Source: Lysobacter sp.
GTDB lineage: Bacteria; Pseudomonadota; Gammaproteobacteria; Xanthomonadales; Xanthomonadaceae
Assembly: GCA_008015835.1 (NCBI GenBank)
Contig: SSGH01000001.1
Span: forward strand, 62,001-126,000
DNA: 64,000 bases
Direction of reading: 5' to 3'
The position numbers and the translations under genes were made by a program. Positions 51,550-60,265 of this stretch are shown here, piece by piece. The notes under the pieces were generated by a model. The model saw only the letters and a list, made by a program, of their open reading frames with translations, made no database searches and was not told where the DNA came from. Numbering within the stretch: the stretch's first letter is position 1; every line of letters starts with the position of its first letter.

Positions 51550-53061
51550 ATGACGCCCACACCGTCGCCGCAAAAACCGCTGCTGTCGTTCTGGCAAATC
51601 TGGAACATGTGCTTCGGCTTTCTGGGCATCCAATTCGGCTTCGCCCTGCAGAACGCCAACGTCAGCCGCATTTTCCAAACCCTCGGCGCGGAGATGGATT
51701 CGCTGCCGGGCTTGTGGATCGCCGCGCCGCTGACCGGGCTGATCGTGCAGCCGATCATCGGGTATTTCTCCGACCGCACCTGGACCGGACTCGGTCGTCG
51801 TCGGCCGTACTTCTTGGTCGGCGCGATTCTGTCGTCGATCGCATTGATCTTCATGCCGCATTCCTCGGCGCTGTGGATCGCCGCGGGGCTGCTGTGGGTG
51901 CTGGACGCCTCGATCAATATCTCGATGGAGCCGTTCCGCGCCTTCGTCGGCGACCAACTGCCGGTGGCGCAACGCGCGAAGGGTTACGCGATGCAGAGCT
52001 TCTTCATCGGCGTGGGCTCGGTGATCGCCAGCATGCTGCCGTGGATGCTGGAGAAATGGGGCGTGCCGAACACCGCCGCGCCCGGCGAAGTGCCCGACAC
52101 CGTGCGCTACGCGTTCTACGCCGGCGCGGGCGCGCTGCTCGGCGCGATTCTGTGGACGGTGCTGAGCACCCGCGAATATCCGCCGGAAACGCTGAAAGCC
52201 TACGACGAAGCCGCGGCGTTGGATCGCCCGCCGCTGGACCTCACCCGCACCACGCGGTTCGGCACGCTGTGGTTGTTTCTGGGCATCGCCGCGATCGCCG
52301 CGGTGGCGTGGCAGGGCCTGCCGCGCGAGCTGTATCTGCTCGGCGCGCTGCTCGGCGCGTACGGGTTGATTCTGCTGCTGTTGACGGTGGTCGGCCGCGA
52401 TAACGGTTTCGCCGAAGTGATGATCGACATCTACGCGATGCCGGAGACCATGCGCAAACTCGCGGTGGTGCAGTTCTTCTCGTGGTTCGCACTGTTCGCG
52501 ATGTGGATCTACACCACCGCCACGGTCACGTCGGTCTATTACGGCAGCAGCGACGCCTCATCGGCCGCCTACAACACCGGCGCGAACTGGGTGGGCGTGC
52601 TGTTCGCCGCGTACAACGGCTTCGCCGCGCTGGCGGCGATCGCGATCCCGTTCATGGCGCGCCGCCTCGGCCTGCGCAAGAGCCATTTGCTCAACCTCGC
52701 GCTCGGCGGCATCGGGCTGGCCTCGATTCCGTTCATGCCGAACGAGGACTGGCTGATGGTGTCGATGATCGGGATTGGCTTCGCCTGGGCCTCGATTCTG
52801 TCGCTGCCTTACGCGCTGCTCTCCGACAGCCTGCCGGCGCAAAAGATGGGCGTGTACATGGGTATCTTCAATTTCTTCATCGTCATCCCGCAGTTGGTGG
52901 CGGTGGCGACGCTCGGCTTCCTGCTCAAGGGCGTGTTCGGCGACGACCCGGCCAAGATTCTGATTCTGGGCGGCGTCAGCATGGCGGTCGCGGGGCTGCT
53001 GGTGCTGCGCGTACGCGAACCGAACGCGCACGCCGCGCCGGTCGCGAACGCGGGGCACTGA
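51550..53061 (+). CDS. MFS sugar transporter (maltose/GPH-type)
   Basis: 503 residues, 12 TM segments. The N-terminus SFWQIWNMCFGFLGIQFGFAL and YFSDRTWTGLGRRRPYFLVGA are hallmarks of the plant-sucrose-transporter-like/SLC45-type bacterial maltose carriers, as is the GDQLPVAQRAKGYAMQSFFIG block. The central loop (about 215-240) is polar and Pro-rich. The protein would import maltose or maltodextrins across the inner membrane with protons. It sits between the halogenase and LacI genes, with its own operator. It is followed by a strong hairpin shared with the converging gene. Confidence 0.93.
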   Translation: MTPTPSPQKPLLSFWQIWNMCFGFLGIQFGFALQNANVSRIFQTLGAEMDSLPGLWIAAPLTGLIVQPIIGYFSDRTWTGLGRRRPYFLVGAILSSIALIFMPHSSALWIAAGLLWVLDASINISMEPFRAFVGDQLPVAQRAKGYAMQSFFIGVGSVIASMLPWMLEKWGVPNTAAPGEVPDTVRYAFYAGAGALLGAILWTVLSTREYPPETLKAYDEAAALDRPPLDLTRTTRFGTLWLFLGIAAIAAVAWQGLPRELYLLGALLGAYGLILLLLTVVGRDNGFAEVMIDIYAMPETMRKLAVVQFFSWFALFAMWIYTTATVTSVYYGSSDASSAAYNTGANWVGVLFAAYNGFAALAAIAIPFMARRLGLRKSHLLNLALGGIGLASIPFMPNEDWLMVSMIGIGFAWASILSLPYALLSDSLPAQKMGVYMGIFNFFIVIPQLVAVATLGFLLKGVFGDDPAKILILGGVSMAVAGLLVLRVREPNAHAAPVANAGH

Positions 53062-53133
53062 GCCCGTTCGTTCGACATATCGCGCCTGATCCTCGCACTG
53101 ACTCTGCTCGTTCGACAGATCGTGCGCGACGCT

Positions 53134-53162
53134 CCTCCCCTTGCGCGCAGCGCAGGGGGAGG
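53134..53162. repeat. REP-like hairpin between converging genes
   Basis: CCTCCCCTTGCGC (53134-53146) pairs with 53150-53162 with one G-T pair and a 3-nt loop. Similar 'CTCCCCTTGCGC' palindromes are dispersed in Xanthomonadaceae intergenic regions. It can serve as a terminator for the MFS gene and the opposing hydroxylase gene, though there is no T-tract. Confidence 0.6.
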
Positions 53163-53222
53163 CCGGGCGGGGGTCGAAAAGCGCGCGTCCGGCCCTATCC
53201 GAACGCACGCATACGATGCGTC

Positions 53223-54455
53223 TCAGTGACTCATCGCCACCGGATTCGGCGGCTCGTAGCCCACCGGGCCGAACAGAATCTTCGGCCAATGCCGCAGCGC
53301 GTTGCGGCGTAGCTCCGCACCCATGCGCACGTACGGCAACAGCAGATAACGCAGCGGATTGACGCAGGCGTCGGCGTGCGGATCGAACAGACCCGACGCG
53401 GGAATCGCATCCTCCGGTTCGACGTAGGTGCCGAACAACCGATCCCACACCGTCAAGCGCGCGCCGAAATTGCAGCCGGTGCCTTTCGGCCCGTGCGTGT
53501 CGCGCGAATGGTGCACGAAATGCACGCCGACGGTGACGAAAACCTTGCGCAGCGCCTTCAACGCGCGCGACTTGGATTCCAGCCAATACATGAAGGTCGA
53601 ATGCGACGGGTCGGTCCAGGTGTCGGCGATCATCAGCACCAGCAGGACGATGCCGGCGCCGGCGATGTCGGTGGTGAACAACTTCGACAGCAGCGGCAGC
53701 AGCAGCAGCGATAACCCGCCCGCGGCCTGCAGCAGCAGCAACGGCGGCTCGATCGCGCAGGTCAACTGCGTGAGGTTGCGATTGCGATGATGGTAGATGT
53801 GGCCCAGATTCCAGAAAAACCGGTTGCCGTGGAAGAAGCGATGCGACCAGTAGAAGCAGAAATCGCCGATCAACGCCGCGACGATCAGCGCGAGCGCGCC
53901 GTTGAGATCGATCAACGTCGGCACTTGCGCCAACAGTCGGTCGTAGTGCGTCAGCAGCGCGCGCAGGCCGTCGTTCGCCAGCACGAAAACGCCGGAGAAA
54001 ATGAAGAACGCGTTGACCAGACTGACGTTGATCATCGACTCCCAGTCGAACGGGCGGCCGACGATCCGCCGGTACGTCGCCATATCGAGCAAGCCGATCG
54101 CGACCACGAAAGCCGCCCGCGCCAGCGCGATGCCGACCAACCACGTCGCGAACGAATCGGACACCTTCGACAGCGAAAGATCGCCGACCATGTAGAAAAT
54201 CCGCACCGATTCGACTTGCAGCAACGAGGCGGTATCGGTGACCACCGTTTGCGGCAGCAGCCACAAAGCGACGCCGCCGAGCGCGCAGACGATCAGGGCG
54301 ATGCGCTGCCAGCCGCGCCGGGCGAAGGCGATGTCGCGGCGCCAGAGCGCGGCCGCGATGCGGAAGACGGGATTCCCGTGACGGGGGAAGGGTTCGATGC
54401 CGATGCCCAGACTTCCCAGTCCTGGGGCGGCGGATGCGGCGGCGGTGTCGGTCAT
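53223..54455 (-). CDS. Sterol desaturase/fatty acid hydroxylase family protein
   Basis: 410 residues from ATG 54455, with AGGAGAG before it; an upstream in-frame ATG at 54524 lacks support. About seven TM segments. The three His boxes of the di-iron family are present: HRFFHGNRFFWNLGHIYHHR (two boxes) and HFVHHSRDTHG, with a further His-like block TDPSHSTF. The family hydroxylates or desaturates lipids using O2 at a di-iron centre in the membrane. The N-terminal 90 residues and the C-terminal RYLLLPYVRMGAEL block extend beyond the core domain. Substrate unknown; hopanoid, ornithine lipid or fatty-acyl chains are possible. Confidence 0.9.
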   Translation of the reverse strand: MTDTAAASAAPGLGSLGIGIEPFPRHGNPVFRIAAALWRRDIAFARRGWQRIALIVCALGGVALWLLPQTVVTDTASLLQVESVRIFYMVGDLSLSKVSDSFATWLVGIALARAAFVVAIGLLDMATYRRIVGRPFDWESMINVSLVNAFFIFSGVFVLANDGLRALLTHYDRLLAQVPTLIDLNGALALIVAALIGDFCFYWSHRFFHGNRFFWNLGHIYHHRNRNLTQLTCAIEPPLLLLQAAGGLSLLLLPLLSKLFTTDIAGAGIVLLVLMIADTWTDPSHSTFMYWLESKSRALKALRKVFVTVGVHFVHHSRDTHGPKGTGCNFGARLTVWDRLFGTYVEPEDAIPASGLFDPHADACVNPLRYLLLPYVRMGAELRRNALRHWPKILFGPVGYEPPNPVAMSH

Positions 54456-54664
54456 GACGTCTCTCCTGTAGAACGGACGGCTCCTGGTGGGGGTGCGCGC
54501 AGAGCGTTTGCTGCACTGCAACACAGCCCGACTCTAACCGCCGACTTCGTCGATTTCGTTCTTGGCGCGCGCTGAAAACGTGTTCATCCGCGTTGAATAG
54601 GAATTCACCGCGCACCCACTTCGCGCCGCGTCTTTCCGTCATCGCAACCGGCTAAGATCGCGCG

Positions 54665-55246
54665 ATGTCCGATCGCACCGACGCGCACGCGCCCATCGAC
54701 GAACCGGTCGCCGCGTCCGCCGCAGCGCCGATGCTGTACCGCGCGTCGGTGGTCGTCTTTCTGCGATCGCTGGATCGCTTATCCACGCTGCTAGCGCGCG
54801 CGCACGACGCGCGTCGCGCCGATCCCGCGGGCATCGCCGCATTGCTCGACGCGCGGTTGGCGCCGGACATGCTGCCGCTGAAGACGCAGGCGGAGATCGT
54901 CTGCAATTTCGCGCTGCGGGCGGCCTTCCCACTGGCCGGCGAGGCGGTGCCGAGCTACGGCGAATTTCCCGGCGACAGCGACGGTTTGCGCGCGCGGATC
55001 GCGCGCGCCCGCGCGCTGCTCGACGGTTTGGCGCCCGCACGTTTCGAGGACGCGGCCGGGCGCACGATCCGCGACCGCGCGGGCGAAGCCCAGGTCGTCT
55101 TGCCGGCGGAGCGGTTCCTGTTCGAATACGCGCTGCCGAATCTACTGTTCCATCTGTCGATGATCTACGCGATCCTGCGCGCGCAGGGCGTCGTTTTAGG
55201 AAAAGCGGATTTCGACGGTTTTCACCGCTACGGCGCGGGGCCGTAG
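54665..55246 (+). CDS. DUF1993 domain protein
   Basis: 193 residues, soluble. The blocks MLYRASVVVFLRSLDRLSTLL, PDMLPLKTQAEIVCNFALRA and FEYALPNLLFHLSMIYAILRAQGVVLGKADF are typical of the DUF1993 family, a DinB-like four-helix fold of unknown role. The N-terminal 20 residues are variable. The stop codon lies in a small hairpin (55228-55246), and another (55266-55282) follows, so transcription of this gene and the converging lacI gene probably ends there. Confidence 0.92.
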   Translation: MSDRTDAHAPIDEPVAASAAAPMLYRASVVVFLRSLDRLSTLLARAHDARRADPAGIAALLDARLAPDMLPLKTQAEIVCNFALRAAFPLAGEAVPSYGEFPGDSDGLRARIARARALLDGLAPARFEDAAGRTIRDRAGEAQVVLPAERFLFEYALPNLLFHLSMIYAILRAQGVVLGKADFDGFHRYGAGP

Positions 55247-55293
55247 CGCGCGGGCCAACGCACGAGCCTCGGCCACCGAGGCCGTGGATTCGC

Positions 55294-56331
55294 TCACGCG
55301 CCGACGGGCGTGGAGCGTCGCACGATCAGCTTCGCGGGCAGCATCGCGCTTTCGGCGTGCTGGCCGTTGACCAGCTTGAGCAAGGTTTCCACCAACTGCT
55401 CGCCCGCGTGCGAGGTGTCTTGGAACACGGTGGTCAGCGGCGGGTTGCAGAAACGCGCCATCGCGATGTCGTCGAACCCGACCACGGCCACGTCCTCGGG
55501 CACGCGCAGACCGTGTTCGAGCAGCGCGCGCAGCGCGCCGATCGCGATCAGATCGCTGGCGGCGAACACCGCATCGAACAACACGCCGCGGCCGAGCAGC
55601 GCTTTCGCCGCTTCGTAACCTTCCTCTTCCGAACTCAGCGCATCGACCTGCAGCGACGGATCCTCCGCGATGCCGGCTTCGCGCAGCACCTGCTCGCAGC
55701 CGCGGTAGCGCGCGTGGAATTCCGGATAATGGCTGGACGCATCGCCGAGGAAGGCGATGCTGCGGCGCCCCAACGCCAGCAGGTGCTCGCCGACCATGCG
55801 CCCGCCCGCGACGTTGTCGCAGCCGATCGACACCCCGGGCTGATCGGGCAGCACCGCGCCCCAGCGCACGAAATGCGTGCCTTGTTCGACCAAACGTTCG
55901 AGCTTCGGCCGGTAATCGATGTAATCGCCGTAGCCGAGCAGGATCAGGCCGTCGGCCTTCATGCTGTCCTCGTAATCGGCGTGCCAATCGTCGGAAAGCT
56001 GCTGGAAGGACACCAGCAAGTCGTAGCCGTGACGCGCGCAGGCGCGGGTGATCGAACCCAGCATCGCCAAGAAGAACGGATTGATGTTCGACTCGTCCGC
56101 GGTCGGGTCTTCGAACAACAGCAGCGCCAACGTGCCGGCGCGCTGCGTGCGCAGGCTGGACGCGCGGCGGTCCACCTTGTAGTTCAGCTCCTTCACCGCG
56201 TCCATGACGCGCTTGCGGGTCTCGGCGTTGACCAGCGGACTGCCGCGCAGCACCCGCGACACCGTCGCCTGCGAAACGCCGGCGCGGTGCGCGATATCGA
56301 CCGAAGTGGCTTTGGTTTTGCGCTGGCGCAT
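55294..56331 (-). CDS. LacI-family transcriptional regulator of the glucan locus
   Basis: 345 residues from ATG 56331; the longer frame from 56487 adds a Cys/Arg-rich stretch without the expected features. The helix-turn-helix TSVDIAHRAGVSQATVSRVLRG (in pieces, residues 9-30) and hinge helix RRASSLRTQRAGTLAL are followed by a periplasmic-binding-like sensor domain (VVGFDDIAMARF near the end). LacI members of this kind repress sugar genes and release DNA when a sugar or sugar phosphate binds. The two ACGT-centred palindromes at 49756 and 51352 are likely targets; no such site is visible at its own promoter. Confidence 0.93.
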   Translation of the reverse strand: MRQRKTKATSVDIAHRAGVSQATVSRVLRGSPLVNAETRKRVMDAVKELNYKVDRRASSLRTQRAGTLALLLFEDPTADESNINPFFLAMLGSITRACARHGYDLLVSFQQLSDDWHADYEDSMKADGLILLGYGDYIDYRPKLERLVEQGTHFVRWGAVLPDQPGVSIGCDNVAGGRMVGEHLLALGRRSIAFLGDASSHYPEFHARYRGCEQVLREAGIAEDPSLQVDALSSEEEGYEAAKALLGRGVLFDAVFAASDLIAIGALRALLEHGLRVPEDVAVVGFDDIAMARFCNPPLTTVFQDTSHAGEQLVETLLKLVNGQHAESAMLPAKLIVRRSTPVGA

Positions 56332-56501
56332 GGGGGAAGCCGAGGCGAATCGAGGTTCAAGTGTAGAACCTTCGGCGTTCCCCTGCATGCGGGCGCAACG
56401 GCATGCGTCCGCTTGACTCCGGACCCCATCGGCGTAGCATTCGCAGCAAGCCTCAGGACAGACCCGGGGCGAGTATCCGACCACCACCGTGAGGGAGCCT
56501 C

Positions 56502-57617
56502 ATGGAACACGCAGTCCCCGCCGCAGCCTCTGCGGCCAATGCCGCCACAGCATCGTCGTCCGCTCGCGATGCGTTCGACTATCTGGTTTTCATCGGGCGT
56601 TTCGAGCCCTTCCATCACGGCCACGCCGCCGTCGCCCGCCACGCGCTGAGCCGGGCCAGGAAACTCATTTTCCTCGTCGGCTCCGCCGATACGCCGCGCA
56701 CCATCAAGAACCCGTGGACCGTCGCCGAACGCGCGGTGATGATCCAAAGCGCGCTCGCCGAACACGCCGACCGCCTGCTGATTCGCCCGCTGCGCGATCA
56801 TCTGTACAACGAAAGTCAGTGGATCGCCGCGGTGCAGCGCGCGGTCGCCGATGCCATCAAATCCGACGGCGGCGATGCGGCCGCGAAGGTCGGGTTGATC
56901 GGTCAGGACAAAGACGCGTCCAGCTATTACCTGCGCGAATTCCCGCAGTGGCCGCTGGTGGACGTACGCCACACCGAAGCGCTGTCGGCCACGGAATTGC
57001 GGCGCTATTTGTTCGAAGCCAACAAGCTCGACAGCCACGGCGGCTTGATGCTGATCCGCGCCAACGTGCCGACGCCGGTGTTCGATATGCTCGACGCCTT
57101 CCGCAAGAATTCGCCGGCGTTCGCGCAGTTGGTGGCGGAATATCAGTTCATCGAGAAATACCGGGCAGCCTGGGCCGATGCGCCCTACGCGCCGACCTTC
57201 GTCACCACCGACGCGGTGGTGGTGCATTCCGGACACGTGCTGCTGGTGCGTCGCCGCGCCGAACCCGGCAAAGGCTTGTGGGCGCTGCCCGGCGGCTTCG
57301 TCGCGCAGAACGAAGGCCTGTTCGAATCTTGCGTGCGCGAGCTGCGCGAAGAAACGCGGCTGAAAATTCCCGAGCGCGTGCTGAAAGGTTCGCTCAAGCA
57401 TCAGCACGTGTTCGATCATCCGGACCGCAGCCTGCGCGGGCGCACCATCACCCACGCCTACCATTTCGATTTCCCCATCGGCGAACTGCCCGAGGTGCGT
57501 GGCGGCGACGACGCCGACAAAGCGCGCTGGATTCCGGTCAGCGAAGCGCTGGAGATGGGCCCGCAGTTGTACGAGGACCATCTGCATATCCTCGAGTTTT
57601 TCCTCGGCCGAGGTTGA
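56502..57617 (+). CDS. nadM: Bifunctional NMN adenylyltransferase/Nudix hydrolase
   Basis: 371 residues. The N-terminal nucleotidyltransferase domain (25-195) has the (H/T)xGH motif in FIGRFEPFHHGHAAV and the SxTxxR-type block EALSATELRRYL. It makes NAD+ from NMN and ATP. The C-terminal Nudix domain (about 215-371) has the Nudix box starting GGFVAQNEGL and ending RELREET, with Arg in place of the last Gly. Related fusions in Synechocystis and Francisella have adenylyltransferase activity and hydrolyse ADP-ribose or related nucleotides. It diverges from the LacI gene and is followed by nadV 77 bp later. Confidence 0.95.
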   Translation: MEHAVPAAASAANAATASSSARDAFDYLVFIGRFEPFHHGHAAVARHALSRARKLIFLVGSADTPRTIKNPWTVAERAVMIQSALAEHADRLLIRPLRDHLYNESQWIAAVQRAVADAIKSDGGDAAAKVGLIGQDKDASSYYLREFPQWPLVDVRHTEALSATELRRYLFEANKLDSHGGLMLIRANVPTPVFDMLDAFRKNSPAFAQLVAEYQFIEKYRAAWADAPYAPTFVTTDAVVVHSGHVLLVRRRAEPGKGLWALPGGFVAQNEGLFESCVRELREETRLKIPERVLKGSLKHQHVFDHPDRSLRGRTITHAYHFDFPIGELPEVRGGDDADKARWIPVSEALEMGPQLYEDHLHILEFFLGRG

Positions 57618-57646
57618 TGCGAGTCGACCGCAACGATTCTTTCCCC

Positions 57647-57667
57647 GCCGCCGGATAGACCGGCGGC
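57647..57667 (+). other. Intra-operon hairpin between nadM and nadV
   Basis: GCCGCCGG (57647-57654) and CCGGCGGC (57660-57667) around an ATAGA loop, 30 bp after nadM and 28 bp before the nadV start (AAGGAG ribosome-binding site). It could reduce readthrough or protect the upstream mRNA. No T-tract follows. Confidence 0.45.
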
Positions 57668-57694
57668 TTCACCCGACGCGAAGGAGCTTCCGTC

Positions 57695-59134
57695 ATGTCC
57701 ACCCGTAACACGCTGTCTCTCGACAATCTTCTGCTCAACACCGATAGCTATAAGGCCAGCCACTGGCTGCAATATCCGCCCGGTACCGACGCCACATTCT
57801 TCTATGTCGAATCGCGCGGCGGCGTGTACGACCGCACGGTGTTCTTCGGCCTGCAAGCCATCCTCAAGCAATATCTGAGCACGCCGATCACGCACGCCGA
57901 TATCGACGAGGCGAAAGAACTCTACGCCGCGCACGGCGAGCCGTTCAACGAAGCGGGTTGGCGCGACATCGTCGACCGATTGGGCGGCCATCTGCCGGTG
58001 CGCATCCGCGCGGTGCCCGAGGGCACGGTGGTGCCGACGCATCAAGCCTTGGTGACGATCGAATCGACCGATGCGAATGCGTATTGGGTGCCGTCGTATC
58101 TGGAAACGATGCTGCTGCGCCTGTGGTACCCGGTGACGGTGGCGACGATCAGTTGGCACGCGAAACAAACGATTCGTCAGTTCCTCGAACGCACCAGCGA
58201 CGATCCGGCGGGGCAACTGCCGTTCAAGCTGCACGACTTCGGCGCACGCGGCGTGTCCAGCGCAGAATCCGCCGCGATCGGCGGTTGCGCGCATCTGGTG
58301 AATTTCATGGGCACCGACACGGTGTCGGGTTTGCTCGCCGCGAAGGCCTATTACCACGCGCCGATGGCGGGTTTCTCGATCCCCGCCGCCGAGCACAGCA
58401 CGATCACCAGTTGGGGCCGCGAGCGCGAAGTCGAGGCGTATCGCAATATGCTGAAACAGTTCGCGAAACCCGGCGCGATCGTCGCCGTGGTCTCCGACAG
58501 CTACGACATCTACCACGCCATCCGCGAACACTGGGGCACGACGCTAAAGGACGAGGTGATCGCTTCCGGCGCGACGGTGGTGATTCGCCCGGATTCCGGC
58601 GACCCGGTGGCGGTGGTGCATCAGTGCATGGAGCTGCTCGACGAAGCCTTCGGCCACACGATCAACGGCAAGGGCTACAAAGTGTTGAATCATGTGCGCG
58701 TAATCCAGGGCGACGGCATCAATCCGACCAGTATCCGCGCGATTCTCGAACGCATCACCAGCGCCGGTTACGCCACCGACAATATCGCCTTCGGTATGGG
58801 CGGCGCATTGCTGCAGCAGCTCAATCGCGACACCCAGAAATTCGCGCTGAAATGCTCGGCGGCGCGCGTCGACGGCCGTTGGATCGACGTCTACAAAGAC
58901 CCGGTGACCGACAAGGGCAAGCAAAGCAAGCGCGGACGCATGACATTGCTGGCGCATCGCGAATACGGCAGCTTCAAGACCGTGCCGGTGCCGCCCGAAG
59001 CCGCGTCGTTGGCCGATGTCGAGAAGCCGCTGGGCTTCGACGATGCGATGACGACGGTGTGGGAAAACGGACGGCTGCTGCAGGATTGGACGTTCGAGGC
59101 GATCCGCGCCCGCGCCGACGCCGCGAGGCTCTGA
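57695..59134 (+). CDS. nadV: Nicotinamide phosphoribosyltransferase
   Basis: 479 residues, the size of NAMPT. Signatures: LLNTDSYKASHWLQYP, FFYVESRGG, KLHDFGARGVSSAESAAIGG, SDSYDIYHAIREHWG and IRPDSGDPVAVVHQ, which carry the active-site His, Asp, Arg and the PRPP-binding region of NadV/NAMPT. It makes NMN from nicotinamide and PRPP, the substrate for the upstream adenylyltransferase, giving a two-step salvage route to NAD+ that does not need deamidation. The next gene begins 3 bp after the stop. Confidence 0.96.
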   Translation: MSTRNTLSLDNLLLNTDSYKASHWLQYPPGTDATFFYVESRGGVYDRTVFFGLQAILKQYLSTPITHADIDEAKELYAAHGEPFNEAGWRDIVDRLGGHLPVRIRAVPEGTVVPTHQALVTIESTDANAYWVPSYLETMLLRLWYPVTVATISWHAKQTIRQFLERTSDDPAGQLPFKLHDFGARGVSSAESAAIGGCAHLVNFMGTDTVSGLLAAKAYYHAPMAGFSIPAAEHSTITSWGREREVEAYRNMLKQFAKPGAIVAVVSDSYDIYHAIREHWGTTLKDEVIASGATVVIRPDSGDPVAVVHQCMELLDEAFGHTINGKGYKVLNHVRVIQGDGINPTSIRAILERITSAGYATDNIAFGMGGALLQQLNRDTQKFALKCSAARVDGRWIDVYKDPVTDKGKQSKRGRMTLLAHREYGSFKTVPVPPEAASLADVEKPLGFDDAMTTVWENGRLLQDWTFEAIRARADAARL

Positions 59135-59137
59135 GCG

Positions 59138-60265
59138 ATGGACATGCCGGTCGCGTTTCGACGGTCGGCCGAGACGAACGCCGACGCGTCCTGCGTTCCC
59201 GCTGCGCTGTGGGCGCACCTGCGCGGCGCAGCGCTTACGTTGCTGCGTCGCGCGCCGCCGGCCGACGATCCGTCGCGTTGGGTGTCGCATCGCATCGGCG
59301 CGCGCACGTTTCGCGTCGCGCAGCCGATCACGTTCACGCCGTACGCCGCCGCGCGGCCGTGTTCGGCGCGCTGCCGGTTCTGTTCGGAAACGCTGCGCCC
59401 GCACGACGGCGGGCGGGCCGCCAGCGCGCTGCGGCCGCAGCGCGATTATTTCGAAGCCTTGCGCGGCGCGCTGGCGCAACTGCGCGGCTTGCCGCTGTCG
59501 TATTCGCTGTCGGGCTTGGAAACCACCGACGATGCGGCTTGGTGCCGCGCGATGCTGGCGACGCTCGACGCCGCCGCGCGCGATGGCGTGCCGGTCGCCG
59601 AACGCGTGCTTTACAGCAACGGCGCGGGGTTCGCGCAGGCGAGCGGCGAGGCCTTGCTCGACGCCTTCGCCACGTTCGGGCTGTCGTGGGTGGAGCTGTC
59701 GCGGCATCACCCGGACGAGCGCGCCAACGACGCGATCATGCGTTTTCGCGACGGCGAACCGATCGCGGAGAACGTCGCCTTCGAACGCGTCGCGCGCGAA
59801 TTATCCGCGCGGCAACCGCTGCGGCTGGTGTGCATCGTGCAGCGCGGCGGCATCTGCGATGCGCGCGGCGTCGAAGACTACATCGCGTGGGCACGTCGAC
59901 TCGGCGCGGGCACCGTGATCTTCCGCGAGTTCTCGCGTTTGGGCGACGGCTATCGCGAGACCGGCAGTCGTCGTTATATCGACGCGGCGCGCGTGGCGAT
60001 CGACGATCTGATCGCCGATTGCGCGGCGATACCGTCGTGGTCGGCATGGACGCCGATCGCCGTGACCGACGGCTATTACTTCTGGAACCTGCGCATGCGC
60101 CATCCCGACGGCATCGAGGTCGTCTTCGAATCGTCCGATTACACCGCGATGCATCGTCGCCATGCCTCGGGCGATCTCTACAAACTGGTGTTTCACGCGA
60201 ACGGACGGCTCTGCGCGGGCTGGTCGCCGGATCGCGACGTGGTGTGGAGCGCGGACGATGCGTGA
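59138..60265 (+). CDS. Radical SAM superfamily protein
   Basis: 375 residues starting 3 bp after nadV. The [4Fe-4S]-binding motif C-x3-C-x2-C is at Cys75, Cys79 and Cys82 (PCSARCRFCSE). Downstream blocks SYSLSGLETT, LYSNGAGF, WVELSRHH and IVQRGGICDARGVEDYIAWARRLGAGTVIFREFSRLG follow the beta-strand order of a partial TIM barrel, with GLE and RxxxR-type residues where SAM is bound. There is no SPASM or B12 domain. The C-terminal part (MRHPDGIEVVFESSDYTAMHR to VVWSADDA) is unassigned. It is not close to any named enzyme I know. Its position between nadV and the DNA-methylase-like gene, with translational coupling to both, suggests a nucleotide- or nucleic-acid-related reaction. Confidence 0.8.
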   Translation: MDMPVAFRRSAETNADASCVPAALWAHLRGAALTLLRRAPPADDPSRWVSHRIGARTFRVAQPITFTPYAAARPCSARCRFCSETLRPHDGGRAASALRPQRDYFEALRGALAQLRGLPLSYSLSGLETTDDAAWCRAMLATLDAAARDGVPVAERVLYSNGAGFAQASGEALLDAFATFGLSWVELSRHHPDERANDAIMRFRDGEPIAENVAFERVARELSARQPLRLVCIVQRGGICDARGVEDYIAWARRLGAGTVIFREFSRLGDGYRETGSRRYIDAARVAIDDLIADCAAIPSWSAWTPIAVTDGYYFWNLRMRHPDGIEVVFESSDYTAMHRRHASGDLYKLVFHANGRLCAGWSPDRDVVWSADDA